A DNA stretch of 32,786 bases from Clostridia bacterium (lineage in GTDB: Bacteria > Bacillota > Clostridia > UBA1212 > UBA1255). Where the stretch lies: the NCBI GenBank assembly GCA_017613535.1, contig JAGADO010000119.1, forward strand, positions 1 through 32,786, read 5' to 3'. Shown here in pieces: positions 13,687-20,945 of this stretch. The notes beneath the pieces are model-generated. The model had not been told where the DNA came from. It did no database searches and worked only from the letters and a program-made list of their open reading frames with translations. A program made the position numbers and the translations under genes. Positions within the stretch are counted from its first letter, which is position 1; each line of letters begins with the position of its first letter.

Positions 13687-15111
13687 TCAGCGCACTTCCA
13701 CCTTGCCAAGCCTGTAGAAACCGTCCCCCGTTCTGACGCTCTCTTTCAGCGCCAGTTCGATCGGGCGCCCGCCTTCGAACAGACCGAGTTCAACGCCGTA
13801 CGACCCCGGTTCGACAGCCGGACGGACGGCAATATCTTCCTCCGTCACTTCGCCCGGTTTCCAGCGGCGGCAATCAACATCAAGCACCTGGGTGTGATTG
13901 ACGCCGTCGCCCGCCAGCCTGAATTTCAGCTCGAATTTGCGGTACGACGCTGCAAAACCGCGGTTGGCAATATAAAGGCGGATGCGGTTATTGACCCCGG
14001 CCATCAGCGGAGGCAGCTCGATGCCCTCGACGAAGAACCAGTAGCCCAGCCGGTTCGCGCCGTATTCGGTGAACCAGGGCTCGCGCCTGAGCCAGGGGCG
14101 CGGATAGCCGTGGAAGCCGGCGAACGTGGCGTGCGTCTGCTGCATTGCCTCCAGGAACGGATAAGCATTTTTGAATATTTCCGGCGCGACCGCCGTATAA
14201 TGCTCGAACTCCAATACGACCGGGGCGTTCGGGTAGAAATACTCAAACAGCCAGGGCGTCCGCAGCGTACTGTAACCGCAATTGGCCGCGTAACAGCTCA
14301 CGCACACGGAGTCATCGTCCAGTCCGAGCCCCAGCGACGCAGCATAATCGATAAGGTCAAGATTCTCTTCCTGCCCGCGGCTCCAGCGGTGGTTGATATG
14401 GTCATCATTAAGGATAACGAATTTGTCCGGGAAGTTTTTCACGTGGAGGTCAATATGTTTTTTGATCACTTCGGCGGGATAAATGATGTCGCTGCCGTTG
14501 CCGGTGTGCCCCTCGCCCCATGTGCCGAACGTGCCTACATCCACCAGCTCGATACGCGGGTCTCCGTTAAACTTGCGCCCCGCCTCCTCCATAAAGCGAG
14601 CGAGCTTGTCCAGAAAGATCGGGTCGCCGTAGTCAGGCTCCAGCCGTCCCCCCGGAAGCGCGTAACACCTGGCACCCGCCTTATACACATACTCAGGCGT
14701 AGCGAACGGGATCGCACCGGAACCTTCGTACGTTACAAGACGCAGGCTGAAACGGTAGTCGTAGCGGCTCCACTCCTCCATGATGCTGTCGATGTACGAC
14801 CAGTCGTAAACGCCCTCCTCTTTCTCGATATCGCCCCAGTCGAAGCGCAGATACAGGTGGTTAAGACCGGGAAAATCCTCGAGGTGGTCGGACGGATCGT
14901 GATCGGCCCGATAATTCGGGCGCGGGTAGCCGTTGTCAATATAGTGCCAGTACCAGCCTTTGTGCGGGTTGCGCAGGATCCGGCGGTCGTCGGACAATTG
15001 CCTCAGGTCGCGATAGTACGGGTGCCGGTTCGGTACGTCCCAGTGCCCGACTTCGATGGCGTGCGCAGTCAACGGCTCCGGGTGTTCTACGCGGTTCGGA
15101 TAATCATACAT
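13687..15111 (-). CDS. DUF4832-family protein, putative glycoside hydrolase
   Basis: A 474-residue cytoplasmic protein without signal peptide. The N-terminal part looks like a TIM-barrel glycosidase: NPHKGWYWHY (~48-57), LYLRFDWGDIEKEEGVYDW (~86-104), GTWGEGH (~196-202, Glu200 a candidate acid/base) and VVLEFEHY (~298-305, candidate nucleophile region). The last ~100 residues look like a beta-sandwich (IRLYIANRGFAASY ... FELKFRLAG), as in DUF4832. The exact substrate is unknown to me. The ribosome site GGGAGGG lies 6 nt before the ATG. It is 58 bp downstream of the GH127 gene on the same strand and presumably acts on the same arabinose-containing oligosaccharides. Catalytic residues are inference from motif shape. 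Confidence 0.8.
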   Translation of the reverse strand: MYDYPNRVEHPEPLTAHAIEVGHWDVPNRHPYYRDLRQLSDDRRILRNPHKGWYWHYIDNGYPRPNYRADHDPSDHLEDFPGLNHLYLRFDWGDIEKEEGVYDWSYIDSIMEEWSRYDYRFSLRLVTYEGSGAIPFATPEYVYKAGARCYALPGGRLEPDYGDPIFLDKLARFMEEAGRKFNGDPRIELVDVGTFGTWGEGHTGNGSDIIYPAEVIKKHIDLHVKNFPDKFVILNDDHINHRWSRGQEENLDLIDYAASLGLGLDDDSVCVSCYAANCGYSTLRTPWLFEYFYPNAPVVLEFEHYTAVAPEIFKNAYPFLEAMQQTHATFAGFHGYPRPWLRREPWFTEYGANRLGYWFFVEGIELPPLMAGVNNRIRLYIANRGFAASYRKFELKFRLAGDGVNHTQVLDVDCRRWKPGEVTEEDIAVRPAVEPGSYGVELGLFEGGRPIELALKESVRTGDGFYRLGKVEVR

Positions 15112-15169
15112 AGCTGTCCCTCCCGTGGATGCTGCGCCGGATCAAACCGGCGCGAAAATTGCGATCTTA

Positions 15170-17047
15170 TTATTTTTCCTTCACAAAATTCCACACCTGC
15201 ATCTCGCACACGCCGCGGTTGGCAAAAGCGTAATACGGGATCAGCGTTGCCGACGTCTTGACGAGAGGCAGAGGAGCGGAAGTTTGACGGTACAGCGAAC
15301 CGTCAGCGAAATCGGCGGAAGCAGTGCGGAATGCTTTGGCGGTTATTGACGGCACGCCGTCGATCGGGCCGGTCGGAGAGTAGCGGAAACTTCCGGGCTT
15401 AAGGCGGATATCACGAAGAGGTTCGGGATTATCGATGCCCTCCATGCAATACAGCACGGGGCCGCGCATAACGGCGAACTTGCCGCAATCGAAGCGCGAT
15501 TCGGGGCGGGCCGCAACCAGAGAAATCTTCATGCCCAGATCGATATTGACGCAGCCGCCGTCGGGAACGTAGAAGTACGCATAACCGCTGCGAGTGAACA
15601 GATACGAAGCGTTATTGCCCTTGAGAGCCTTAAAACCGTCCGACCAGAACGGAACACGCACCGCAACGCGAGCATCAGACCCGGAAATATTGACCGAAAC
15701 GCGGCCCGAATCCGGGAAACGGGTGCGCTGTGAAACATTTAGCTGTGCGCCGCCGAAGTCGAGCACCGTTTTACTCTGCGCAAACTGATGCACGAATAGC
15801 ACGGGCACGTCGCCGCTGTCGTCCACGGTATACATGAAATTTGCGATCGACGGTATGAAGCGGACAATATTCGGAGGGCAGCACGAGCAGCCGAACATTT
15901 TGCTGCGCTGCATGGGCGGGAAATGGATGGACGGGTTTACAACGCTCGCGTCGCGTGTATGCATGTAGGGCAATATTTCGAGCGGATTTTCATAGAAGAA
16001 CGAGGTGCCGTCGAGAGAGATCGACGAAAGGAATCCGTTGTAAATGATGCGCTCGATCGTATCGGCGTACTTCGAATCAGTTTCAAGCAGCTGCATCCTG
16101 AGCGCGAAAAACGCGAGCCCGATGGCGGCGCACGACTCGGTGTACGCGAGCAGATTCGGGAGGTCGAACGGAACCGTGAACGCCTCTCCTGCCGAAGATG
16201 AACCGACGCCGCCGCTCACATACATCTTTTTATATATGATATCGTCGAAAATGGCTTTGCAGGCTTCCTTCAGCTCATCGTTACCGGTGAGGCGGGCAAC
16301 GTCTGCCATACCCGTGTACAGGTAGCATGCGCGCACGGAGTGGCCCTCGGCGGTCCGCTGCTTCACCGGGGGCAGATGGCTCTGGTTATATGAAGCCCTC
16401 ATCCAGTTCGGCATAGGCTCTACGCTCTTGCCGCGCTCGGCAATGAAAAACTCCGAAAGATCGAGCCAGCGTTTGTCGCCGGTGCATTCGTACAGTTTTA
16501 CAAGGGCAAGCTCCAGCTCTTCGTGGCCGGGTGTGCTGAAACCCGTATCTCGCTTTATACGGAAGCGGAGGTCAATATATTCTGCGTAGCGGATCATGCA
16601 GTCGAGCATTTTGCGTTTTCCGGTCGCTCGGTAGTAGGCAACGGCCGCTTCGATCAGGTGCCCCGCACAATACAGTTCGTGCTCATCCCGCAGCGTGAAT
16701 CTGCGGTCGCGCGCAAAAAGCGTGTAATAAATATTAAAATAACCGTCATCCCACTGATTCTTAGCGATATTGTCAACGATCTTGTCTATTTTCTTCTCGA
16801 TCGCTCTGTCACGCTTTTCGGCAAGCATATACGCCGCGCCCTCGATCCATTTTGCCACGTCCGAGTCCCAGAAATAGTGCGGCCTGTTCGGCATTCCCTC
16901 CTGCCAGTCGCAGCGGAAAGCATCAATGCGCCCCGTCTCATCGAAGCGGTCGTACACGGCGCCCAGAGTTTTCTTGCGCGCCATTTCCATGCGCTGCTTC
17001 CAGAACCCTCCTGTGATCTTTGTTGCAGTAAAATCAACGGGTTTCAT
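15170..17047 (-). CDS. GH127 beta-L-arabinofuranosidase, cytoplasmic
   Basis: A 625-residue enzyme of glycoside hydrolase family 127 (HypBA1-like, formerly DUF1680), which removes terminal beta-L-arabinofuranose. The family's zinc site is complete: Glu304 and Cys306 in TESCAAIG, and Cys389-Cys390 in FGCSCCPPN, matching the E/C/CC set known from HypBA1, where one Cys is the nucleophile. Other marks are GGFWKQRM at the N-terminus, DSDVAKWIEGAAY (~61-73), NQWDDGYFN (~97-105) and GHLIEAAVAYY (~129-139). There is no signal peptide, so it works on imported oligosaccharide. It is first in an operon with the DUF4832 gene. A promoter with an overlapping palindrome controls it. Start ATG at 17047 with an AAGGAGA ribosome site. 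Confidence 0.93.
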   Translation of the reverse strand: MKPVDFTATKITGGFWKQRMEMARKKTLGAVYDRFDETGRIDAFRCDWQEGMPNRPHYFWDSDVAKWIEGAAYMLAEKRDRAIEKKIDKIVDNIAKNQWDDGYFNIYYTLFARDRRFTLRDEHELYCAGHLIEAAVAYYRATGKRKMLDCMIRYAEYIDLRFRIKRDTGFSTPGHEELELALVKLYECTGDKRWLDLSEFFIAERGKSVEPMPNWMRASYNQSHLPPVKQRTAEGHSVRACYLYTGMADVARLTGNDELKEACKAIFDDIIYKKMYVSGGVGSSSAGEAFTVPFDLPNLLAYTESCAAIGLAFFALRMQLLETDSKYADTIERIIYNGFLSSISLDGTSFFYENPLEILPYMHTRDASVVNPSIHFPPMQRSKMFGCSCCPPNIVRFIPSIANFMYTVDDSGDVPVLFVHQFAQSKTVLDFGGAQLNVSQRTRFPDSGRVSVNISGSDARVAVRVPFWSDGFKALKGNNASYLFTRSGYAYFYVPDGGCVNIDLGMKISLVAARPESRFDCGKFAVMRGPVLYCMEGIDNPEPLRDIRLKPGSFRYSPTGPIDGVPSITAKAFRTASADFADGSLYRQTSAPLPLVKTSATLIPYYAFANRGVCEMQVWNFVKEK

Positions 17048-17119
17048 ATTATTCTCTCCTTATTTTCAGCCGGCAGCCTGCGCGGTCAACGGCTTGTTTC
17101 AGCGTTCTCGCCCCTCAAT

Positions 17120-17142
17120 CGCGTTAATTATACAGTAACGCG
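17120..17142. promoter_or_regulatory. palindromic operator candidate over the GH127 promoter -10
   Basis: CGCGTTA (17120-17126) and TAACGCG (17136-17142) are perfect 7-bp inverted arms nine bases apart, straddling the -10 box at 17127-17132. A repressor bound there would block the promoter; the protein is not in this window. Confidence 0.55.
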
Positions 17143-17155
17143 GCGGTTTCATCAA
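17127..17155 (-). promoter_or_regulatory. sigma-A promoter of the GH127-DUF4832 operon
   Basis: On the minus strand TTGATG (17155-17150), a 17-nt spacer, then TATAAT (17132-17127). The leader to the ATG at 17047 is about 75 nt. Confidence 0.8.
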
Positions 17156-17230
17156 GATAAAGCTGCGCGGCCCGGCTCACAGAAAGCGCGGTCCGGCTCA
17201 CGTTGAGCAAGGCGTTTATCGAATCCGCAT

Positions 17231-17259
17231 TTGTTTTTGCGCGAAGTTTGTGGTAATAT
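17231..17259 (+). promoter_or_regulatory. sigma-A promoter of the PRTase-like gene
   Basis: TTGTTT (17231-17236) and TAATAT (17254-17259) are 17 nt apart. The leader would be only about 16 nt, almost filled by the ribosome site GGGAGG before the ATG at 17282. Confidence 0.65.
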
Positions 17260-17281
17260 TAAAAAAAAGGGAGGATAAAAA

Positions 17282-17923
17282 ATGGCACTCGGAGAATCGT
17301 ATAAGATCGAGACGAAAAGTCCGTACCTAAGGCTTAACATATATAAGGGACATTTCGCAACCGCGCACGCACATATGAATTATTATATTGACATCGCGTC
17401 CAACAAAGCGAGGCTGAAGGAGGCGAGGGCGATCGCGGAGGCACTGGGCGAACACTACAAGGTCAGCGCGGTCGTTGACACCATACTGTGCCTTGACAAT
17501 ACCGAAGTGATCGGTACATGCCTTGCCGAGATCCTTACCGCGCCGGATGTTTTTTCGGTCAATTCGGGCCGGGATATTTATGTGCTGACCCCTGAGTGTG
17601 TGAGCGGGAGCCAGCTGTTCTTCAGGGACAATACCGCTCCGATGATCCGTAACAAATCCGTGCTTATCCTTGCCGCATCAGTCGTTTCGGGCTACACGGC
17701 CGAGTCCGCGATCGAGGCGATCCGCTATTTCGACGGACGCCCCGTAGGTATCTGTTCCATCTTCGCGAAAATATCAGAATGTATCGGGCTCCCGGTGCGC
17801 TCGGTCTTCAACCCCGACGACCTTCCCGACTATATGAGCGGTCCCGCCGTATCCTGCCCGATGTGCAGAAACGGCGAGAAGATCACCGCTCTCGTTAACA
17901 GTTTCGGCATTTCGGCGCTGTAG
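17282..17923 (+). CDS. orotate phosphoribosyltransferase-like protein with altered PRPP loop
   Basis: A 213-residue protein with the layout of a type I phosphoribosyltransferase. YKGHFATAHAHMNYYIDI (~21-38) parallels the OPRT substrate loop (GHF...S.YYID), and VLILAASVVSGYTAESAIEAI (~127-147) occupies the PRPP-binding position. In active enzymes that loop carries two acidic residues (as in VLIVDDFLANG of the xpt product in this window); here both are Ala. A C-terminal CPMCRNGEKITALVN could bind metal through its two Cys, or may be structural. Its own promoter and ribosome site (GGGAGG at 7 nt) suggest it is expressed. It may bind a nucleotide or regulate rather than catalyse. Not linked to other pyr genes here. 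Confidence 0.65.
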   Translation: MALGESYKIETKSPYLRLNIYKGHFATAHAHMNYYIDIASNKARLKEARAIAEALGEHYKVSAVVDTILCLDNTEVIGTCLAEILTAPDVFSVNSGRDIYVLTPECVSGSQLFFRDNTAPMIRNKSVLILAASVVSGYTAESAIEAIRYFDGRPVGICSIFAKISECIGLPVRSVFNPDDLPDYMSGPAVSCPMCRNGEKITALVNSFGISAL

Positions 17924-17958
17924 ATCCTGGAAATTGCTCTATATCGTCACATAATGTG

Positions 17959-19539
17959 TCAGGTGATATCTCTCCTGCAGAATGCGTCGCGCGCGCACCA
18001 TACCAGTGCGGTCAGCAGGAGCAGCACGTAGATCCACGAAAACAGCGGCGTCACGGAGGCGTTTGTCTCAAAATCAGCGGCGAAGAAAAAGAATATTGAC
18101 GGAACGCCGTGGAATATGTGCAGATTCAGAAGATTGTGCGTCGGGATGAGCGCGCCGATATATGGCTCGCTGCCGCCCAGCTGCATTATCACTTCTACTA
18201 TCATACCGCCGAAAAAGCCCAGCATCGGAAGCGTCACCGAAACGGCCGTGTTATGAGTGGCCGCGGACAACGCCATTGCCGCCGCTGCGAACAGGCCGAT
18301 CGCCAGCCCGTCAAGCATGAGGGACAATAACGCCGCCAGAAGGTACGGTATCCCGTGTGCCTGGCCGAACGCGTAAAACACAAGCGTGCCGAAATTCCGG
18401 AACCCGAACAGCGTGCCGGTGAACAACAGCGTCAGCAGGTAGTCGTACAGCAGCAGTGCGGTCTGGACGGTAAGCAGCATCAGCCCTTTGGCCGCGAAAA
18501 TCTTCCCCCTGCGCACCGGAGCGATGATCAGAGACTTGATAGAGCCGTTGTTCATCTCGGAAGAAATTGACGACCCTGCCAGCATGATAACGAGCGCCGC
18601 GATAACGAACGTACCGATGCCGCACAGATAATTCATCGTTTCACGGTTATTCTCCGGGGCAATTGACCGGGCCGCGTCCGTCACCACCGTGCCGTGCCGG
18701 AACGCATACTCGATGAGCGCCGTTTCACGCCTGAGCGATTCCTCGCTGAAACTGACGCCGTGTTTTCCGGCCGCGGGTTCCGCAGCTCTTTTCAGCGAAA
18801 CCGTATTACTGACGTACTTATCGATCCGCGTCATTATATAATCTGAATGTTCGACTTTTACGTCGTCAGCATACTTATCCAGCCACCCGTAAACCTCGTT
18901 AAATATCTCGTACGAGCCGTCATCTCTGCCGTATTCTTTGTATACCTCCAGCTGGTTGTCCAGAAGTTCGCGGAACGTTACGGCAGTCATCAGTATCTTC
19001 AGCGAATCGATCTCCGGTTTCAGCGACTCTGCGGCCGTATTGATCCGGAGTTCCTCCTCCGCCAGCGCTTCCGGAGTACTCAGATCCGGTTCGTTATCGT
19101 TATTGTAATACAGCTCGTTATAGATCCGGGTGACCGTTTTATCGATCGATGAATCAAACATGTTGCTGTACTGCGCACCGGATCCCGCCACGGTTTTGTA
19201 AAGCAGGCTGATCAGTTCGCTGCACTTCTGGTCTTTGAGATGTGTGATGAGCATCGATGCAGTGTAAACAAACGTTTCCTGATCATTCACATGGTCGATC
19301 GTTCCGAGCTTCATACGCGCCGCGGACACTTCTTCCGCGTGTTCTTTAGCATATCTGTCATAATACTGCGCCATCTCGCTGTAATCAATAGAATACGTTG
19401 ACGAAAATGATTCCGTGCCTTTCCGGACCATCGCGCAGCCGCCGATAATCACGAACAGCAGGATCATCACCACGAGGACGGAAACTTTGCGCAGGACCTT
19501 GCCCATCTCGTTTTGGTAAAGCGATAATAACTTACGCAA
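17959..19539 (-). CDS. ABC-2 family transporter permease with large extracytoplasmic domain
   Basis: A 526-residue membrane protein. The first membrane span (~18-38, VSVLVVMILLFVIIGGCA) is followed by a ~270-residue charged extracytoplasmic domain, then about five more spans. The stretch SSISSEMNNGSIKSLIIAPVRRGKIFAAK is the characteristic cytoplasmic ABC-2 loop that contacts the ATPase. I start it at the TTG at 19539 (MRKLLSLYQNEMGK): GGAGGAGGG lies 7 nt upstream and it overlaps the ATPase stop by 8 bp, so the two are coupled. It resembles bacitracin/lantibiotic immunity or stress exporters; the cargo is unknown. The 3' end lies in a hairpin (about 17941-17970) without a clear T tract. Confidence 0.85.
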   Translation of the reverse strand: MRKLLSLYQNEMGKVLRKVSVLVVMILLFVIIGGCAMVRKGTESFSSTYSIDYSEMAQYYDRYAKEHAEEVSAARMKLGTIDHVNDQETFVYTASMLITHLKDQKCSELISLLYKTVAGSGAQYSNMFDSSIDKTVTRIYNELYYNNDNEPDLSTPEALAEEELRINTAAESLKPEIDSLKILMTAVTFRELLDNQLEVYKEYGRDDGSYEIFNEVYGWLDKYADDVKVEHSDYIMTRIDKYVSNTVSLKRAAEPAAGKHGVSFSEESLRRETALIEYAFRHGTVVTDAARSIAPENNRETMNYLCGIGTFVIAALVIMLAGSSISSEMNNGSIKSLIIAPVRRGKIFAAKGLMLLTVQTALLLYDYLLTLLFTGTLFGFRNFGTLVFYAFGQAHGIPYLLAALLSLMLDGLAIGLFAAAAMALSAATHNTAVSVTLPMLGFFGGMIVEVIMQLGGSEPYIGALIPTHNLLNLHIFHGVPSIFFFFAADFETNASVTPLFSWIYVLLLLTALVWCARDAFCRRDIT

Positions 19540-20464
19540 TGGTGTTCCCTCCTCCCGTGAGATTGATAAACGCATCTTCGAGCGAGTTTTCTTCGCGGCT
19601 GACTGTGTAAACGCTGATCCCCGCGGACAATAATTTATACGTGATTTCCGGGAGTCCGTTCGCTTCGGTCTTCACCGTTATGAACTCCAGACCGTTCTTC
19701 GGGCTGAGTTTTTCGGCGGACAATCCCTGCTCTCTCAGCAGGGCGAGCGCCGCTTCCGCATCCGACACGCCGTAGTCGTACCGTTCGCCCGTGCCGAGCG
19801 TCTTGAGCTCGTCAACGCGCTTCTCGCCGATTATCACGCCTTTGTCAATAATTGCCACCCGGTCGCACATCAGTTCCATCTCAGAAAGCAGATGGCTGGA
19901 GACGAACACAGCGGTATTATCCTTCGCCGCCATTTCGCGAATGATCGTACGCAGTTCCTTGATCCCGGCGGGGTCAAGCCCGTTCGTGGGTTCGTCGAGT
20001 ATCAGCAGCTTGGGTTTGTGCAGTATTCCCTGCGCCAGCCCGATGCGCTGCTTCATTCCGAGCGAGTATTTTTTTACTTTTTCGTTTGCGCGCTTTTCCA
20101 TTCCTACGAGCTTCACGGCTTCGTAGATCCGCGCATCCGTGACGCCCGGGTGCAGCCGCCCGTACATCTTCAGATTCGTGAAGCCGGACAGGTTTTTGTA
20201 CAATTCGGGGCTCTCGACAATGCCGCCTACGCACTGCATTGCCTCCTCGTACTCTTTATTGAGCGTGTGCCCGCAGATCGTGATCTCGCCCGAATCCGGG
20301 TACACGAAACCCATGATCATCTTGATCGTAGTGGTCTTGCCCGCGCCGTTCGGCCCCAGAAAGCCGAAAACTTCGCCTGCGTACACTTCGAACGACACGT
20401 CCCGGATCACGTGGTGCCCGCGGAATGATTTGTTCAGCTTGTTTACCTTAAGAATCGTTTCCAC
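19532..20464 (-). CDS. ABC transporter ATP-binding protein (BcrA type)
   Basis: A 310-residue ATPase of the bacitracin-exporter type: Walker A GPNGAGKT (~37-44), Q-loop region CVGGIVESPELYKNLSG, signature YSLGMKQR, Walker B LLILDEPTNGLD and switch FVSSHLLSEME, plus a ~90-residue C-terminal extension typical of exporter ATPases. The start is a GTG at 20464 with GGGGAGG 7 nt upstream; the GTG at 20482 would place the ribosome site inside the gene. It follows the small membrane protein gene by 4 bp and overlaps the permease gene, giving a compact operon. Confidence 0.9.
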   Translation of the reverse strand: METILKVNKLNKSFRGHHVIRDVSFEVYAGEVFGFLGPNGAGKTTTIKMIMGFVYPDSGEITICGHTLNKEYEEAMQCVGGIVESPELYKNLSGFTNLKMYGRLHPGVTDARIYEAVKLVGMEKRANEKVKKYSLGMKQRIGLAQGILHKPKLLILDEPTNGLDPAGIKELRTIIREMAAKDNTAVFVSSHLLSEMELMCDRVAIIDKGVIIGEKRVDELKTLGTGERYDYGVSDAEAALALLREQGLSAEKLSPKNGLEFITVKTEANGLPEITYKLLSAGISVYTVSREENSLEDAFINLTGGGNTIA

Positions 20465-20468
20465 GGCG

Positions 20469-20906
20469 TCACCTCCCCGCACACGGCCCGTAATTTAAAG
20501 CCGGGCTGTACGCCTCGTACGTGTATGTGCCGTAAGCATCCGTCGAACCGGTCCTGCAGAACACTACCTTCCACGAACCGCCCGAACGCTCGAGCTCGTA
20601 ATAATCGTGCGAAACGGTGAATTTATCGAAATACTCCGCCTGGACAATGATGCGGTCAAAGCTCTCGTAGCTCACGTCATAGTCGTAATAATTCCTCTTT
20701 TTCGCACTCTCTCCGCCGTTTATTTCTTCCGCGGGCAATGTTTCGTTGTACTCTTCGATGGCTTTCGCCGCGATCTTTTCGATCCGCGATCCTTCTATGA
20801 GCATTGCGGTAAGGAATACCACCGCTGCCACTGCCAGTACCAGCAGCATCAGCCCGCCTCTGTTCACTTTTTTCCAGAATCCGCGCCTGTTTATCTCCGT
20901 GTCCAC
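20469..20906 (-). CDS. small single-span membrane protein of unknown function
   Basis: A 145-residue protein with a cytoplasmic basic start (NRRGFWKKVNRGG), one membrane span (~18-37) and an extracytoplasmic domain rich in aromatic residues (NYYDYDVSYESFDRI ... FTVSHDYYELERSGGSWKVVF). I do not recognise the family. The GTG start at 20906 has AAGGAGA 10 nt upstream. It lies 39 bp after the GH127-like lipoprotein gene and 4 bp before the exporter ATPase, so it is probably an accessory or sensor part of that exporter. Two Cys near the C-terminus (VVFCRTG, GPCAGR) could form a disulfide. Confidence 0.7.
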   Translation of the reverse strand: MDTEINRRGFWKKVNRGGLMLLVLAVAAVVFLTAMLIEGSRIEKIAAKAIEEYNETLPAEEINGGESAKKRNYYDYDVSYESFDRIIVQAEYFDKFTVSHDYYELERSGGSWKVVFCRTGSTDAYGTYTYEAYSPALNYGPCAGR

Positions 20907-20945
20907 AATAATTCCATCTCCTTTCGAGGGTGTGCTTGTCTCCGG

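Noticed and set aside
13894..15261. 455-codon plus-strand frame opposite the DUF4832 gene
   Set aside because: It mirrors a well-supported minus-strand gene and shows no domain; it arises from the codon bias of that gene.
17924..17975. Bidirectional terminator between the convergent PRTase-like and ABC permease genes
   Set aside because: A hairpin can form around 17941-17970 but it overlaps the permease stop codon and lacks a T tract on either side.
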